Assembly: GCF_000312565.1 (NCBI RefSeq)
Contig: NZ_CALW02000005.1
Location: forward strand, 1 to 59,164
DNA: 59,164 nucleotides
From: Bartonella rattaustraliani AUST/NH4
GTDB lineage: Bacteria; Pseudomonadota; Alphaproteobacteria; Rhizobiales; Rhizobiaceae
Direction of reading: 5' to 3'
Part shown: positions 18,284 through 27,852 of the stretch, in pieces
How positions within the stretch are numbered: position 1 is the first letter of the stretch
Layout: each line of letters opens with the position of its first letter
Position numbers and translations under genes: made by a program
Notes under the pieces: model-generated
Seen by the model: only the letters and a program-made list of their open reading frames with translations
What the model was told of the DNA's origin: nothing
The model's database searches: none

Positions 18284-19663
18284 TTAAAGCAAAGTTCCAG
18301 ATAAGATAAGGGAAGCAACGGAAAAATAGATCACAATTCCCATAACATCCACTAAAGTTGCAACAAGAGGTGCTGAAGCACTTGCCGGATCGAAACCTAA
18401 GCTTTTAAGGATAAAGGGAAGCATGGATCCGGATAAAGAACCAAAAGTGACAACCCCAATTAAAGCCGTTCCTACTGTCATAGCTATGAAAATCCAGTGC
18501 TCACCATAGTCGTAAATACCGAGTCCTTGCCAAATAGCGATACGCATCATTCCAATAATTCCAAGCAGAATGCCAAGAGATATCCCGGCTGGAATTTCGC
18601 GCAGAATAATTTTCCACCAGTCTTGGAGTGTGAGTTCACGTAAAGCTAAAGCACGAATAATAAGCGACGTTGCTTGCGATCCGGAGTTTCCTCCTGAACT
18701 CATAATAAGGGGAATAAACAGTGTAAGGGTGATGACTTTTTCAAGTTCTGTTTCAAAATATTGCATAGCACTTGCTGTCAACATTTCGCCAAGAAAAAGG
18801 AGAGCAAGCCATCCCCCACGTTTTTTCATCATTCCGAGAAAATTTATTTGCATATAGGGTTTATCAAGAGCTTCCATACCACCGAATTTGTAGGCATCTT
18901 CACTCATTTCATCAACCATTGTATCAAGTACGTCATCAACTGTCACAATACCGATGACATGATTTCCTTCATCAATAACAGGGACAGAGAGAAGGTCGTG
19001 GCGCTGAAAAAGACGCGCAATATCTTCATGATGTGTAAGAGGAGAAATTGTAATGGGGGAAGTATCATGTGTAGAGACGTTTAGAATTGGCTCATCGGGT
19101 GAAGCAAGTATAAGGTTACGCAGTGAAACAGCTTTGAGAAGGGTGCCTGTTTTGGGTTCGATAACATAACTCGTGTAAACGGTTTCGCGTGTTCGTTCAA
19201 CATCGCGGATATAATCAAGCGTTTTTTTGACAGTCCAGTTTGCTGGGATTGCGATAAACTCTGTTGTCATGAGGGCGCCAGCTGTGTGATCAGGATAACT
19301 CGTGAGTTTTTTGATTTCAGCGCGTGTTAAAGGTTTGAGCAATGCGTAAAGCCGCGTGCGGGTTTCCTTATCCATTTCTTGAAAGACGTCGGCAGCAGCG
19401 TCAGCAGACATACCGTCAAGAATTTCCACTGAACGCGTAACAGGAAGAAGTTCAAGAATAGCTGCTGGTTGCTCAAGTTCCGGTTTATCAAAGAGCTCAA
19501 TAACATAATCAAGAGGGAGAAGGCTAAGAATAGTTATACGTTCCATGATATCAAGATCATTGATGATATCAATGGAGTCAGCAAAATGGAAATTTTTTAA
19601 CTCTTCAGCGAGGACTTCAGGAGAAGAATTTTTGACGTCGAAGGTCGTTTTAATTTCAGTCAT
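18284..19663 (-). CDS. mgtE: Magnesium transporter MgtE
   Basis: An inner-membrane Mg2+ channel gated by intracellular Mg2+. The cytosolic N domain (about 25-135; MERITILSLLPLDYVIELFD) is followed by two CBS domains (about 140-265; PDHTAGALMTTEFIAIPANW at the junction). The C-terminal pore of five helices begins near residue 285; its SSGGNSGSQATSLIIRALAL is the conserved MgtE pore segment. The 459 residues match the family. No Mg2+ riboswitch is evident upstream. The gene is transcribed away from the M3 peptidase gene. Confidence 0.95.
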   Translation of the reverse strand: MTEIKTTFDVKNSSPEVLAEELKNFHFADSIDIINDLDIMERITILSLLPLDYVIELFDKPELEQPAAILELLPVTRSVEILDGMSADAAADVFQEMDKETRTRLYALLKPLTRAEIKKLTSYPDHTAGALMTTEFIAIPANWTVKKTLDYIRDVERTRETVYTSYVIEPKTGTLLKAVSLRNLILASPDEPILNVSTHDTSPITISPLTHHEDIARLFQRHDLLSVPVIDEGNHVIGIVTVDDVLDTMVDEMSEDAYKFGGMEALDKPYMQINFLGMMKKRGGWLALLFLGEMLTASAMQYFETELEKVITLTLFIPLIMSSGGNSGSQATSLIIRALALRELTLQDWWKIILREIPAGISLGILLGIIGMMRIAIWQGLGIYDYGEHWIFIAMTVGTALIGVVTFGSLSGSMLPFILKSLGFDPASASAPLVATLVDVMGIVIYFSVASLILSGTLL

Positions 19664-19995
19664 GACAAAATACTTTCCACAAGGTTTGGAGAGTTACAAG
19701 TTCATATGATGAATGGATAAGCTAAAAAAAATGATGAAAGACTTCAAAAAAACCCCCATAATTATACTTAAAAACTGTTAATATTTAAAATAAAATGAAC
19801 AATAATTTGCAGATTATAAACAACTTTCTAAATCAAACACTGATAAAAATATTTTTTATTTTTTGATTAAAAGGGTACTTTTTCATCATATCACATGATT
19901 TTAGTGTATGATCAATTTGTGTCATTAATGTAATCGCGACATTTGATGAAGGATTTTAGTTTGCGTAAGTTTATACCAAGGAGATAGTGAATATT
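19664..19995. promoter_or_regulatory. Divergent intergenic region mgtE / M3 peptidase
   Basis: About 330 AT-rich bases between divergent genes that must hold both promoters. I see no palindrome or motif clear enough to name an operator. Confidence 0.4.
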
Positions 19996-22020
19996 ATGAC
20001 AAAAGCATCGGTGCTGGACTGGAAGGGATATTCAGGACTTCCTGATTTTTCTTCAATAAGTGATGAAGATTTTAAACCCGCTTTTGAGTATGCTCTTCAA
20101 GAAGCAGAAGAAGAACTAGAGAAGATTGCAAAAGCACAAGAGCCACCAACAGTTGAAAACTTTTTGCAACCTTTTGAGCTTTCTGGCAAAGCACTTGATC
20201 GGGTATGTTCAATATTCTTCTTGCGTTCAGGTGCGCTTAGTAATGCGTTGATTCAGAAGTTAGAACAAGAGTTTGTTGTAAAACTTTCTCATTATTCTTC
20301 AAAAATGATGATGGATGCACGGATATTTGCAAAAATAGATGCGCTCTATAAACAATCGCAGCAGGGGGCATATGATAGTGAAACAAAACGTGTGCTTGAA
20401 TTATGGTGGAAGAGGTTTGTTTGTAATGGTGCAAAGCTTGATGAAAAAGGGAAAAAGCGGCTTGTAGAAATTAATGAAAAGCTTGCTTTTTTAAGCGCTA
20501 CTTTTGGTCAACATGTTTTAAAAGATGAAGCAGAATGGATTTTATTGTTAGAACCAACAGATTTATCTGGATTGCCTAATGACCTTATTGCTTCAATGAA
20601 GGAAATGGCAAGTGAAAGAGGGCATGAGGGAGCTTATGTACTCACATTAGCACGCTCAATTATTGAGCCGTTTTTGAAATTCTCTGATCGTCGTGATTTG
20701 CGTGAAATTGCATTTCAAGCTTGGTCCAAGCGTGGTGAAAACAAGAATGACAATGATAATCGGGCGACTATTGTGGAGATTATTGCACTTCGAGATGAGC
20801 AAGCAAAGTTACTAGGATATCAATCTTTCGCAGATTTAAAACTTGATAATACCATGGCGAAAACCGTTGATGCCGTTATGGATTTGCTTACACCTATATG
20901 GGAAAGAGCAAGGGTGAAGGCTGCGAGTGAACAGGTGGAATTGCAAAGTTTTGCAAATAATCAAGGAAGCAATGAATCGTTAAAAGCTTGGGATTGGCGC
21001 TATTATACTGAAAAACTTCGCACCGAAAAATTTTCTTTCGACAGCGCTGAAATTAAAGATTATTTTCAACTTGATCGCATGATTGAAGCAGCTTTTGGAG
21101 TTGCAGGAAAACTTTTTGGAATCTCATTTGAAGAAAAAAAATCGATTGCACTTTGGCATCCTGATGCACGTTTGTGGGAGGTAAAAAAAGTTGATGGAAG
21201 CCTGCTTGGACATTTTATTGGTGATTATTTTGCACGCTCTTCAAAACGATCTGGAGCATGGATGAGCAGGTTGCAATCACAGCATAAATTAAATGGTGGA
21301 CAAAAGCCTATTATCTACAACATTTGTAATTTTGCTAAACCATCTAAAGGGGAAGTTGCACTTTTATCACTTGATGATGCGCAGACACTTTTTCACGAAT
21401 TTGGGCATGCATTGCACGGTTTGCTGTCTGATGTCAAATGGCCATCTGTATCAGGAACATCGGTTTCGCGTGATTTTGTTGAACTTCCTTCACAACTTTA
21501 CGAACATTGGTTAATTGTACCAGAAGTCTTAAAATTTTATGCAACGCATATAAAAACAGGACTTCCTATGCCACAAGAATTGATGGATAAGGTTTTATCA
21601 GCACAGACATTTAATGCGGGTTTTTCTGCAGTTGAATTTATTTCATCGGCACTCGTAGATATGGCTTTTCACCAAGGAAAACCCGTCAATGATCCAACGA
21701 TATTTGAGGCGCAAGAATTAGAAAAATTACAGATGCCTGATGCAATCATTATGCGTCACCGTCCCCCACATTTTACGCATGTGTTTTCAGGAGATGGTTA
21801 TGCTGCTGGTTATTATTCTTATATGTGGTCTGAGGTGCTTGATGCTGATGCTTTTCAAGCTTTTGAAGAAACAGATGATGTTTTTAATTCAGAACTTGCT
21901 GATCGCTTAAAACGTTTTATCTATTCTGCTGGAGGAAGCCGTGACCCAGAGGAACTTTATAAAGCTTTTCGTGGACGGTTGCCTTCACCAGAAGCAATGA
22001 TTCAAAAACGTGGGCTGTAA
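19996..22020 (+). CDS. dcp: M3 family oligopeptidase (peptidyl-dipeptidase Dcp / oligopeptidase A-like)
   Basis: A cytoplasmic zinc metallopeptidase that degrades short peptides. The HExxH motif appears as TLFHEFGHALHGLL near residues 459-472; the downstream Glu-containing element VELPSQLYEHW and the C-terminal RHRPPHFTHVFSGDGYAAGYYSY substrate-loop region are intact. With 674 residues it is the usual size. ATG 19996 (MTKASVLDWKGYSGLPDF) is chosen; GTG 19987 sits only three bases after AAGGAG, the ATG twelve. The last codons and the stop are tandemly duplicated just downstream (22003-22040), followed by a strong terminator. Confidence 0.93.
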   Translation: MTKASVLDWKGYSGLPDFSSISDEDFKPAFEYALQEAEEELEKIAKAQEPPTVENFLQPFELSGKALDRVCSIFFLRSGALSNALIQKLEQEFVVKLSHYSSKMMMDARIFAKIDALYKQSQQGAYDSETKRVLELWWKRFVCNGAKLDEKGKKRLVEINEKLAFLSATFGQHVLKDEAEWILLLEPTDLSGLPNDLIASMKEMASERGHEGAYVLTLARSIIEPFLKFSDRRDLREIAFQAWSKRGENKNDNDNRATIVEIIALRDEQAKLLGYQSFADLKLDNTMAKTVDAVMDLLTPIWERARVKAASEQVELQSFANNQGSNESLKAWDWRYYTEKLRTEKFSFDSAEIKDYFQLDRMIEAAFGVAGKLFGISFEEKKSIALWHPDARLWEVKKVDGSLLGHFIGDYFARSSKRSGAWMSRLQSQHKLNGGQKPIIYNICNFAKPSKGEVALLSLDDAQTLFHEFGHALHGLLSDVKWPSVSGTSVSRDFVELPSQLYEHWLIVPEVLKFYATHIKTGLPMPQELMDKVLSAQTFNAGFSAVEFISSALVDMAFHQGKPVNDPTIFEAQELEKLQMPDAIIMRHRPPHFTHVFSGDGYAAGYYSYMWSEVLDADAFQAFEETDDVFNSELADRLKRFIYSAGGSRDPEELYKAFRGRLPSPEAMIQKRGL

Positions 22021-22040
22021 ACAAAAACGAGGACTGTAAA
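22003..22040 (+). repeat. Tandem duplication across the M3 peptidase stop codon
   Basis: Two adjacent 19-base copies (22003-22021 and 22022-22040) differ at two positions. The first encodes the C-terminus and stop; the second repeats it downstream of the stop and is untranslated. Confidence 0.75.
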
Positions 22041-22045
22041 GAAGA

Positions 22046-22083
22046 GCGGTATGGCTAACGCCATACCGTATTGTGTTTTTTTT
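22046..22083 (+). terminator. Rho-independent terminator after M3 peptidase gene
   Basis: CGGTATGGC pairs perfectly with GCCATACCG around TAAC, followed within seven bases by eight T. Confidence 0.85.
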
Positions 22084-22196
22084 ATGATTAAGATGTATTC
22101 AAGTCTGAACTTTATCATAACTCTATGAAAAAAGACTTTTTGTTTTATTGGTTTTTAATGCGTGAGGAAAAGAATCTTCTATGTTTTTAAAGGACA

Positions 22197-23252
22197 TTAT
22201 GGGAAAGAAAAGTTATCAGCGCGGTCTTTCTGATAACCATTCAGTGGAAACCATGGTCCTTTTATGAAGTTTTGATCTCTTCTGCTGAGTAAGCCAGTAT
22301 TTTGTTGTGCCATATCATCAAGACTCATAGGAGGTAGGCGCTCAATTTTTTGTGGCTCTTGCATAAGTTCTGGAGAATGGACAGCGTTCAAGAGTACAGG
22401 TGCATGAGAGGGTATATAAATATTGAGAATATTTTCCAATTTTTTTTCTAAATAAGAAGCAAGTTTTCTTTTTCCTTCAGGAGTAAAATTGATACCATCA
22501 TATGTGCGCAATGTAACGACTTTTCCATTTATATCATAACCTGAAAAAGAAAATTGTCCTTGTTCATCAATGAAACCCTCCAAAATATCGATAAAATATC
22601 CTCCAGCACTTTCTGTTTCTTGCTTATAGAGCTTGTTAAAAATTTTTATTCTTTCTGTTAAGTTGTCATTTACAAAAGCGGGTTGTCCCATCCATATCCA
22701 TGGCTTTTCTGAAGCATGAAGACTTTCAGTAACTTCAGCAATTTTTTGTTTATAGATATTTATCCATTCTGGTTCGCGCGTATTCAATATACCATGAAGT
22801 GTTCTGATTGATTGATTATCATTGGCACCTATCACCATGACGATAATATCGGGTTTATTTTTCTCAATGAGTTTAGAAATATTGTTTTTCCAAGAATAGT
22901 CATCAGTTCTGACCAAGCCAGAATTTGGCATCGTAGCGTTTATGATGACGATATTATTATTTTCAATAAAAAATTCTTTAAGTGCCTCGGCAACAGCAGA
23001 AGCGACGAAATCCCCCAGGATAAGAATGCTTTTTGCCTTTTCTTCTTTCAATTTTGGGGCGGATTTTCGTGTGACGGTTTTTTTTTGTGGTTTGTATAGT
23101 TTTTGTTCTCTAACTTGTGGTTGTTCTTGTTTGTTGTGTTGTGACAACCATTTAAAAAAGTTTGTCGCTTCACTGGGAGAGGGGTGAATGACGCTCAATG
23201 CAAATAGAGAGAAAAGGAAAGAAATGGAGTATATTGGGCGCAAATGAAACAA
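22197..23252 (-). CDS. DUF459/SGNH-hydrolase-like secreted protein
   Basis: A 351-residue protein with a signal peptide (about 1-29) and a basic linker (30-75), then an SGNH-like fold. Block I reads SILILGDFVASAV, with Phe where the nucleophilic Ser is expected. Block III is VIGANDNQ. The last block is YDGINFTPEGKRKL, with Asn where the catalytic His of a DxxH motif is expected. These patterns resemble the DUF459 family of Rhizobiales. Catalysis is therefore doubtful, and a binding or polysaccharide-acylation accessory role is possible. It lies 15 bases downstream of the lytic transglycosylase gene and is probably cotranscribed with it. Confidence 0.75.
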   Translation of the reverse strand: MFHLRPIYSISFLFSLFALSVIHPSPSEATNFFKWLSQHNKQEQPQVREQKLYKPQKKTVTRKSAPKLKEEKAKSILILGDFVASAVAEALKEFFIENNNIVIINATMPNSGLVRTDDYSWKNNISKLIEKNKPDIIVMVIGANDNQSIRTLHGILNTREPEWINIYKQKIAEVTESLHASEKPWIWMGQPAFVNDNLTERIKIFNKLYKQETESAGGYFIDILEGFIDEQGQFSFSGYDINGKVVTLRTYDGINFTPEGKRKLASYLEKKLENILNIYIPSHAPVLLNAVHSPELMQEPQKIERLPPMSLDDMAQQNTGLLSRRDQNFIKGPWFPLNGYQKDRADNFSFP

Positions 23253-23267
23253 ACATTTTACTCCCGA

Positions 23268-24524
23268 TTATTGTTTTCGAAGAAACAAGAGAACTTCAGC
23301 ACTTGGATAGCCATTGACCTTTAAATGATGGCGTAGTTGAAAAGCTTTAAGTGCATTTCGAGAGGCTGTTCCGATTTTGCCATCAATTTCTCCTTTATAA
23401 TAACCAAGGGCTCTTAAACGAGCTTGCAGCTCTTTGCATTCAGGGAAAGTAAGAGGTTGAAATGGGCGTTGCCAATCTTGAACTAATCCAGGATGTCCAG
23501 CAATACGGTCAGCAAGAAGCGAAACAGCTAAAGCATATCGATCTGCATTATTATAATGTTTAAGAACAAAGAAATTTTTTGTGACGAGGAATATAGGTCC
23601 TTGAGATCCATCTGGGTATTTCAATATGGCTTGTTCCGATGAGGCAGGAAGAGGGTGTCCATTCGCATTTCTTACTCCCATCTTTGTCCATTGTGTAAAA
23701 GAATGCCAATCATTGGGAAGGTTTTTCTTCTTCGGTAGTTTCACTTCTAAGCCCCAAGGGAGGTTAGGCTTCCAACCATTCCTGTGGAGAAGGTTAGCAG
23801 CAGTCGCGAGGGCATCTGGGATAGAGTTCCAGATATCACTTTTCCCATCGCCATCCATGTCGATAGCATAAGCAAGATAACTGCTTGGAATAAATTGCGT
23901 ATGTCCCATTGCACCAGCCCAAGATCCCGTGAGTTGTGCACGTGTAATTTTACCACTTTGAAGAATTTTCATGGCAGCAATTAGTTGCGCATGCGCGTAT
24001 TTTGTGCGTTTTGGGTCAGCATAAGCGAGGGTTGCAAGTGAGCGAATAGTATCATGCATTACACTGCTATTTGTTAAAATTTTTCCATAACTGCTTTCCA
24101 TTGACCAAATAGCGAGTAAAATATTGCGGTCAACACCAAAACGTTTTTCTATTAAAGGAAGCCACTTATGCCATTTTTGGGCTTTGCGCTTCCCTTCCAC
24201 AATCGCAATATCGTGAACACGACTATCGAAATAGCTCCATGAAGGGTTAACGAATTCTGGCTGATATGCAGCTTTTTTTAAAACTTCTGGATCCATTGCG
24301 TGAATGGTTTTAAAAGCCATATCAAATGTAGAGGGCAAAATATGATGGGCAAGAGCTATTTTCCTAAACTCTTTAATCCAGTGTTTAAAACCATTATCAG
24401 CATGTAAAGAGGAGGCAAAAAACATAAAAAAAAGAGAAAAAAGAACGGCCAAACCTCTGGAAAGCGTTTTTTGATTGATTGGCTTCTTTGAAGAAAAAAA
24501 AGCCTTAGATTCTGTTTTTTGCAT
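23268..24524 (-). CDS. Lytic murein transglycosylase (MltB family) with peptidoglycan-binding domain
   Basis: Cleaves the MurNAc-GlcNAc bond of peptidoglycan, forming 1,6-anhydro ends. After an N-terminal signal segment (hydrophobic residues about 24-42), the SLT_2-type domain carries the catalytic Glu in LLAIWSMESSYGKI (near residue 150) and the family stretch GSWAGAMGHTQFIPSSYLAYAIDMDGDGKSDIW. A C-terminal PG_binding_1 domain (about 350-415; LQARLRALGYYKGEIDGKIG) anchors it to the wall. The 418 residues fit the alphaproteobacterial MltB-like group. It is transcribed away from galU and is probably in one operon with the DUF459 gene. Confidence 0.9.
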   Translation of the reverse strand: MQKTESKAFFSSKKPINQKTLSRGLAVLFSLFFMFFASSLHADNGFKHWIKEFRKIALAHHILPSTFDMAFKTIHAMDPEVLKKAAYQPEFVNPSWSYFDSRVHDIAIVEGKRKAQKWHKWLPLIEKRFGVDRNILLAIWSMESSYGKILTNSSVMHDTIRSLATLAYADPKRTKYAHAQLIAAMKILQSGKITRAQLTGSWAGAMGHTQFIPSSYLAYAIDMDGDGKSDIWNSIPDALATAANLLHRNGWKPNLPWGLEVKLPKKKNLPNDWHSFTQWTKMGVRNANGHPLPASSEQAILKYPDGSQGPIFLVTKNFFVLKHYNNADRYALAVSLLADRIAGHPGLVQDWQRPFQPLTFPECKELQARLRALGYYKGEIDGKIGTASRNALKAFQLRHHLKVNGYPSAEVLLFLRKQ

Positions 24525-24719
24525 TTTTAAATTCCCCTCAAATATTTTGATGCACCAGAATTTTATTTTGTATTTGGTGTTATCGATGATGTTATCAAGC
24601 GAAGAGTGAAGACTAAAACAAATTATTTGTTGTGAAAAAATATTTCCAGTAAATCATCATATTATTGTATTTCTTTTCTGTCCATCTCTTAAGAGCATTC
24701 AAAACAATTAAGAAATCTT

Positions 24720-24737
24720 TTTTACCTTTTGGTAAAA
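24720..24737. promoter_or_regulatory. Inverted repeat upstream of galU
   Basis: TTTTACC-TTTT-GGTAAAA is a perfect 7-bp inverted repeat 51 bases before the galU start. It could be an operator or an incidental hairpin. Confidence 0.3.
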
Positions 24738-24787
24738 CATATGTTAAATAAAATCAGAACGTTGTATAATGAATGAGGAGTGTGAGA

Positions 24788-25666
24788 GTGCGTAGGATCC
24801 GAAAAGCAGTTTTTCCTGTGGCTGGTCTTGGCACGCGTTTTTTACCTGCAACAAAAACAATTCCTAAAGAAATGCTGACGGTTGTTGATAAGCCCATTAT
24901 CCAATATGTTGTAGATGAGGCACGTGAAGCTGGTATTGAGCATTTTATTTTTGTTACGGGACGCAACAAGGCCGTTATTGAGGATTATTTTGATGCGCAA
25001 GTTGAGTTATATACGACCCTTTTTGAGCGTGGCAAAAGAGCAGAGCTTGCGCATTTACAGGATTTGCAGCCTCCACCAGGGACAACATCTTTCACACGGC
25101 AACAACAGCCTTTAGGTTTAGGACATGCGATTTGGTGTGCGCGTGAATTAGTTGGGAATGAGCCTTTTGCTTTGTTATTACCTGATATGTTGATACAAGC
25201 CAAAAAGGGGTGCCTTTCTGAGATGATTAACCTTTATGAAAAAACCGGTGGAGGCAATATTATTGCGGTTCAGGAGTGTGATCCTAGAGAGGCACACAAA
25301 TATGGTATTGTTGGAAAAGGCGAGCAGATTGCGAACGGTTTTAAAATTACAAAAATGGTAGAAAAACCCAAAAAAGGGACTGCACCGTCGAATTTATACA
25401 TCAATGGACGTTATATCTTGCAACCAGAAATTTTTAATATTCTCTCCAACCAAGAACGGGGGACAGGAAATGAAATTCAGTTAACAGATGCGATGGTGCG
25501 GCTTGCAAATGAGCAGGATTTTTTTGGTTTCCAGTTAGAGGGGATCACTTTTGACTGTGGCTCTAAAGTTGGCTTTATTGAAGCCAATGTTGCATTTTCC
25601 CTAGCACGCTCTGATATGCATAGCCGAGTTTCTCTATTATTAAAAAATTTACTAGAAACCATTTAA
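24788..25666 (+). CDS. galU: UTP-glucose-1-phosphate uridylyltransferase
   Basis: Makes UDP-glucose from UTP and glucose-1-phosphate for envelope glycans. The nucleotidyltransferase signature [18 protein letters not shown] and the downstream [18 protein letters not shown] and [10 protein letters not shown] are intact. GTG 24788 ([13 protein letters not shown]) fits close homologues and has GGAG seven bases upstream; ATG 24773 would add five residues. kdsD follows 51 bases later, so both genes feed sugar precursors of lipopolysaccharide. Confidence 0.94.
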   Translation: MRRIRKAVFPVAGLGTRFLPATKTIPKEMLTVVDKPIIQYVVDEAREAGIEHFIFVTGRNKAVIEDYFDAQVELYTTLFERGKRAELAHLQDLQPPPGTTSFTRQQQPLGLGHAIWCARELVGNEPFALLLPDMLIQAKKGCLSEMINLYEKTGGGNIIAVQECDPREAHKYGIVGKGEQIANGFKITKMVEKPKKGTAPSNLYINGRYILQPEIFNILSNQERGTGNEIQLTDAMVRLANEQDFFGFQLEGITFDCGSKVGFIEANVAFSLARSDMHSRVSLLLKNLLETI

Positions 25667-25717
25667 ATTGGAAAATGAGATAGATCTCGGCTTTAATTTC
25701 ATTTATCAAATTTATTT

Positions 25718-26713
25718 ATGACAATACAACAGTTTTCTCATATGGTTTTGCAGGATGTCGTTATATCGGCACTTAAAACACTTGCGACTGAGAAACAAGG
25801 ACTTGAAGCCCTTGAAAGAGCCCTTTTGGGAAACCTTTCTTCTTCTTTTGAAGCTGCTGTTCAAACGATCAGGAAGGCGAATGGCCATGTGGTGATTACT
25901 GGTCTTGGGAAGAGTGGTCATATAGGGACGAAAATTGCTGCGACTTTAGCGTCGACGGGGACACCTGCCTTTTTTGTTCATGCAGCAGAAGCCAATCACG
26001 GTGATCTTGGGATGATTGGGTCGGATGATGTTATTTTGGCTTTATCATGGTCAGGTGAGACCCTGGAGTTAAGTGGTATTATCAACCATGCCGCGCGTTT
26101 TCGTATTCCGCTTATTGCCATGACATCGGGTGAGAATTCTGTGTTGGGGCGAGAAGCTGATATTGTACTCTTGTTGCCACAAACTGAAGAAGCTTGTCCT
26201 CATGGGCTTGCTCCTACAACTTCAACAGTTATGCAGTTGGCGATGGGAGATGCATTAGCTGTTGCTCTTTTGGAAATGCGTGGCTTTACTGCAACGGATT
26301 TTAAAATTTATCATCCTGGTGGTTCTCTTGGTGCAAACCTTAAATACGTGCGTGATATTATGCATAGAGGCGGTCGTATTCCTTTAGTCGCGCAGGGGAC
26401 AACTATGACTGAAGCGATGAATGTTTTGGTTGAAAAACATTTTGGTTGTGTTGGTGTTGTGAATCAAAAAGGTCAATTAGTTGGGATTGTAACTGATGGT
26501 GATCTTGCACGCAATATTCACTTTAACTTATCAAAATTTAATGTTGATGAGGTCATGACAAAAGATCCTAAAGTTGTAGAGCCCAATATGTTGGTTGGTG
26601 CTGCTACAGCTTTTATTAATGATCATCATATTGGTGCTTTTTTTGTGGTTGAGGATAAGCAACCAGTGGGGATAGTTCATTTTCACGATCTTTTGCGCAT
26701 TGGTGCTGTGTAA
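25718..26713 (+). CDS. kdsD: Arabinose-5-phosphate isomerase (KdsD/KpsF)
   Basis: Interconverts ribulose-5-phosphate and arabinose-5-phosphate, the first step toward Kdo of lipopolysaccharide. An SIS domain (about 45-180; GHVVITGLGKSGHIGTKIAATLASTG-type phosphosugar motif, ALSWSGET) is followed by two CBS domains (about 210-331; VRDIMHRGG, VDEVMTKDP). The 331 residues match the family. No clear ribosome binding site precedes ATG 25718; ATG 25742 is an alternative start. Confidence 0.94.
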   Translation: MTIQQFSHMVLQDVVISALKTLATEKQGLEALERALLGNLSSSFEAAVQTIRKANGHVVITGLGKSGHIGTKIAATLASTGTPAFFVHAAEANHGDLGMIGSDDVILALSWSGETLELSGIINHAARFRIPLIAMTSGENSVLGREADIVLLLPQTEEACPHGLAPTTSTVMQLAMGDALAVALLEMRGFTATDFKIYHPGGSLGANLKYVRDIMHRGGRIPLVAQGTTMTEAMNVLVEKHFGCVGVVNQKGQLVGIVTDGDLARNIHFNLSKFNVDEVMTKDPKVVEPNMLVGAATAFINDHHIGAFFVVEDKQPVGIVHFHDLLRIGAV

Positions 26714-27019
26714 GTTGGCCCCTTATATCAAAACTTTATTGTCGTTTAAGAGAGCTTCAACAATTTCTTTCTACAACAGTGTGTGCTTTTACGAAAAAAC
26801 GGTTGTTTGCTTCTTTAGTGTTTATGAGTTTTATGAGCAAAAGATTATATTAATATCTTTGTGTATTTTAAGTCTTTTATCAGGAAGAAAATTTATCTCT
26901 CTTAAATTTCTGTGGTATCATAAGTTTGTATCTTTAGCATATTTGCCAGCTGCTAAGATAGCTTTGTATGTGACAAGAGTTTTGTGCATGAAGATGGTTT
27001 GTAACAAGCAGGCTACTGT

Positions 27020-27255
27020 CATGATGTTTATGAGCTCGTAGTGTATTTACCAATTCATGAGAGCGTGACAGTCCTTGCATGAAGGCGGTTCATGAGAGAC
27101 ATTTTTCCTCTTCTCTTTTCCAGTTTTTATCCCTACATCAATCCCGCTTGGTGTAAAGCAAAGTGAACAAAATTGATTCAACATGAAAAATGAAAGAATC
27201 TTACGGGTATTAAGGGTATGATTTAAGGTGAATAATGAAAATAATTATGATAAAT
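27020..27255 (-). repeat. Integrase-derived dispersed repeat, copy E
   Basis: Minus-oriented copy. Reverse-complemented it shows CGTAAGATTCTTTCATTT, AAGCGGGATTGATGTAGGGA and the ribosome-binding/start region GAGGAAAAATGTCTCTCATG, followed by a decayed integrase N-terminus. Confidence 0.7.
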
Positions 27256-27267
27256 CAAGGTGTTGTT

Positions 27268-27425
27268 GTGAGAGGCGCTTTTGTATTATTCCAAATGAGT
27301 TTTATCCATATGCCAACTCCATTTGTGATGTATAAGAGAATGATTTCGACTAATTGCCTCACGAAAAGAGCTGAAATGAGAAAATCTCATGATATTGAGA
27401 ATCCCCATTCAGCATGAAAACGACA
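27268..27425 (-). repeat. Integrase-derived dispersed repeat, copy F (truncated)
   Basis: Minus-oriented partial copy. Reverse-complemented it gives GTCGTTTTCATGCTGAAT, GAGATTTTCTCATTTCA and GGAGTTGGCATATGGATAAA, matching the left half of the element. It then breaks off before the start-codon region. Confidence 0.6.
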
Positions 27426-27483
27426 AGCTGTCATTGTTCATTACTCTATTAACTGTCCACATTTCTAACAGAAACTGTGGTTT

Positions 27484-27852
27484 TTATTTGGTTTTAAATT
27501 TTCGCTTAAGAGAAAACTGTATTCCAGTATGTGAAGTGCAGAAAAGCTGTGTTGCTCCACGTGATAGTGTACAATTAACTTTAGATATTGTTCCACGGAG
27601 AATAGAGCGTATTTCAATTTCTACATGTTGAGCGCTGATATAGTTATATGTACCTTCCGAGAGTTTTTCTTCTGTGTCTGCTGCGCGTGTTTCAAAAACA
27701 CCTTCGCTGAAAGAAGAGAGTATACCGTTCTCATCCACCCATTTACCATCAATTCCATTTGGTATATTTTGTTCATAATATTGGGAAAAGCCACAGGCAC
27801 AGAGTACCAAAGCGGTGATTGTAAGACATAAAAGGCGGCAGGTATGTTTCAT
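27484..27852 (-). CDS. omp10: Omp10-like outer-membrane lipoprotein
   Basis: A 122-residue lipoprotein with a signal peptide ending in the lipobox LCAC (Cys near residue 20). The mature part (GIDGKWVDENGILSSFSEGV, FETRAADTEEKLSEGTYNY, RSILRGTISKVNC) closely resembles Brucella Omp10 as I recall it, including the two later Cys. Omp10 is a surface-exposed lipoprotein of unknown biochemical function. It stands alone between decayed repeats and is transcribed away from the NtrC-like regulator gene. Confidence 0.82.
   Translation of the reverse strand: MKHTCRLLCLTITALVLCACGFSQYYEQNIPNGIDGKWVDENGILSSFSEGVFETRAADTEEKLSEGTYNYISAQHVEIEIRSILRGTISKVNCTLSRGATQLFCTSHTGIQFSLKRKFKTK

Larger units (their letters stand above)
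26714..27483. other. Gene-poor gap with decayed repeats
   Basis: About 770 bases between kdsD and omp10 (convergent). The right half contains two minus-oriented copies of the integrase-derived repeat. The left half (26714-27010) shows nothing I can name; open frames there lack ribosome binding sites. Confidence 0.5.

Noticed and set aside
19664-19760. Possible magnesium riboswitch upstream of mgtE
   Set aside because: The leader is short and AT-rich, with no conserved stem pattern that I could recognise.
26700-27041. Plus-strand ORF of 113 codons after kdsD
   Set aside because: It overlaps the kdsD end in another frame, has low-complexity Phe/Ser/Cys-rich sequence and runs into repeat copy E.
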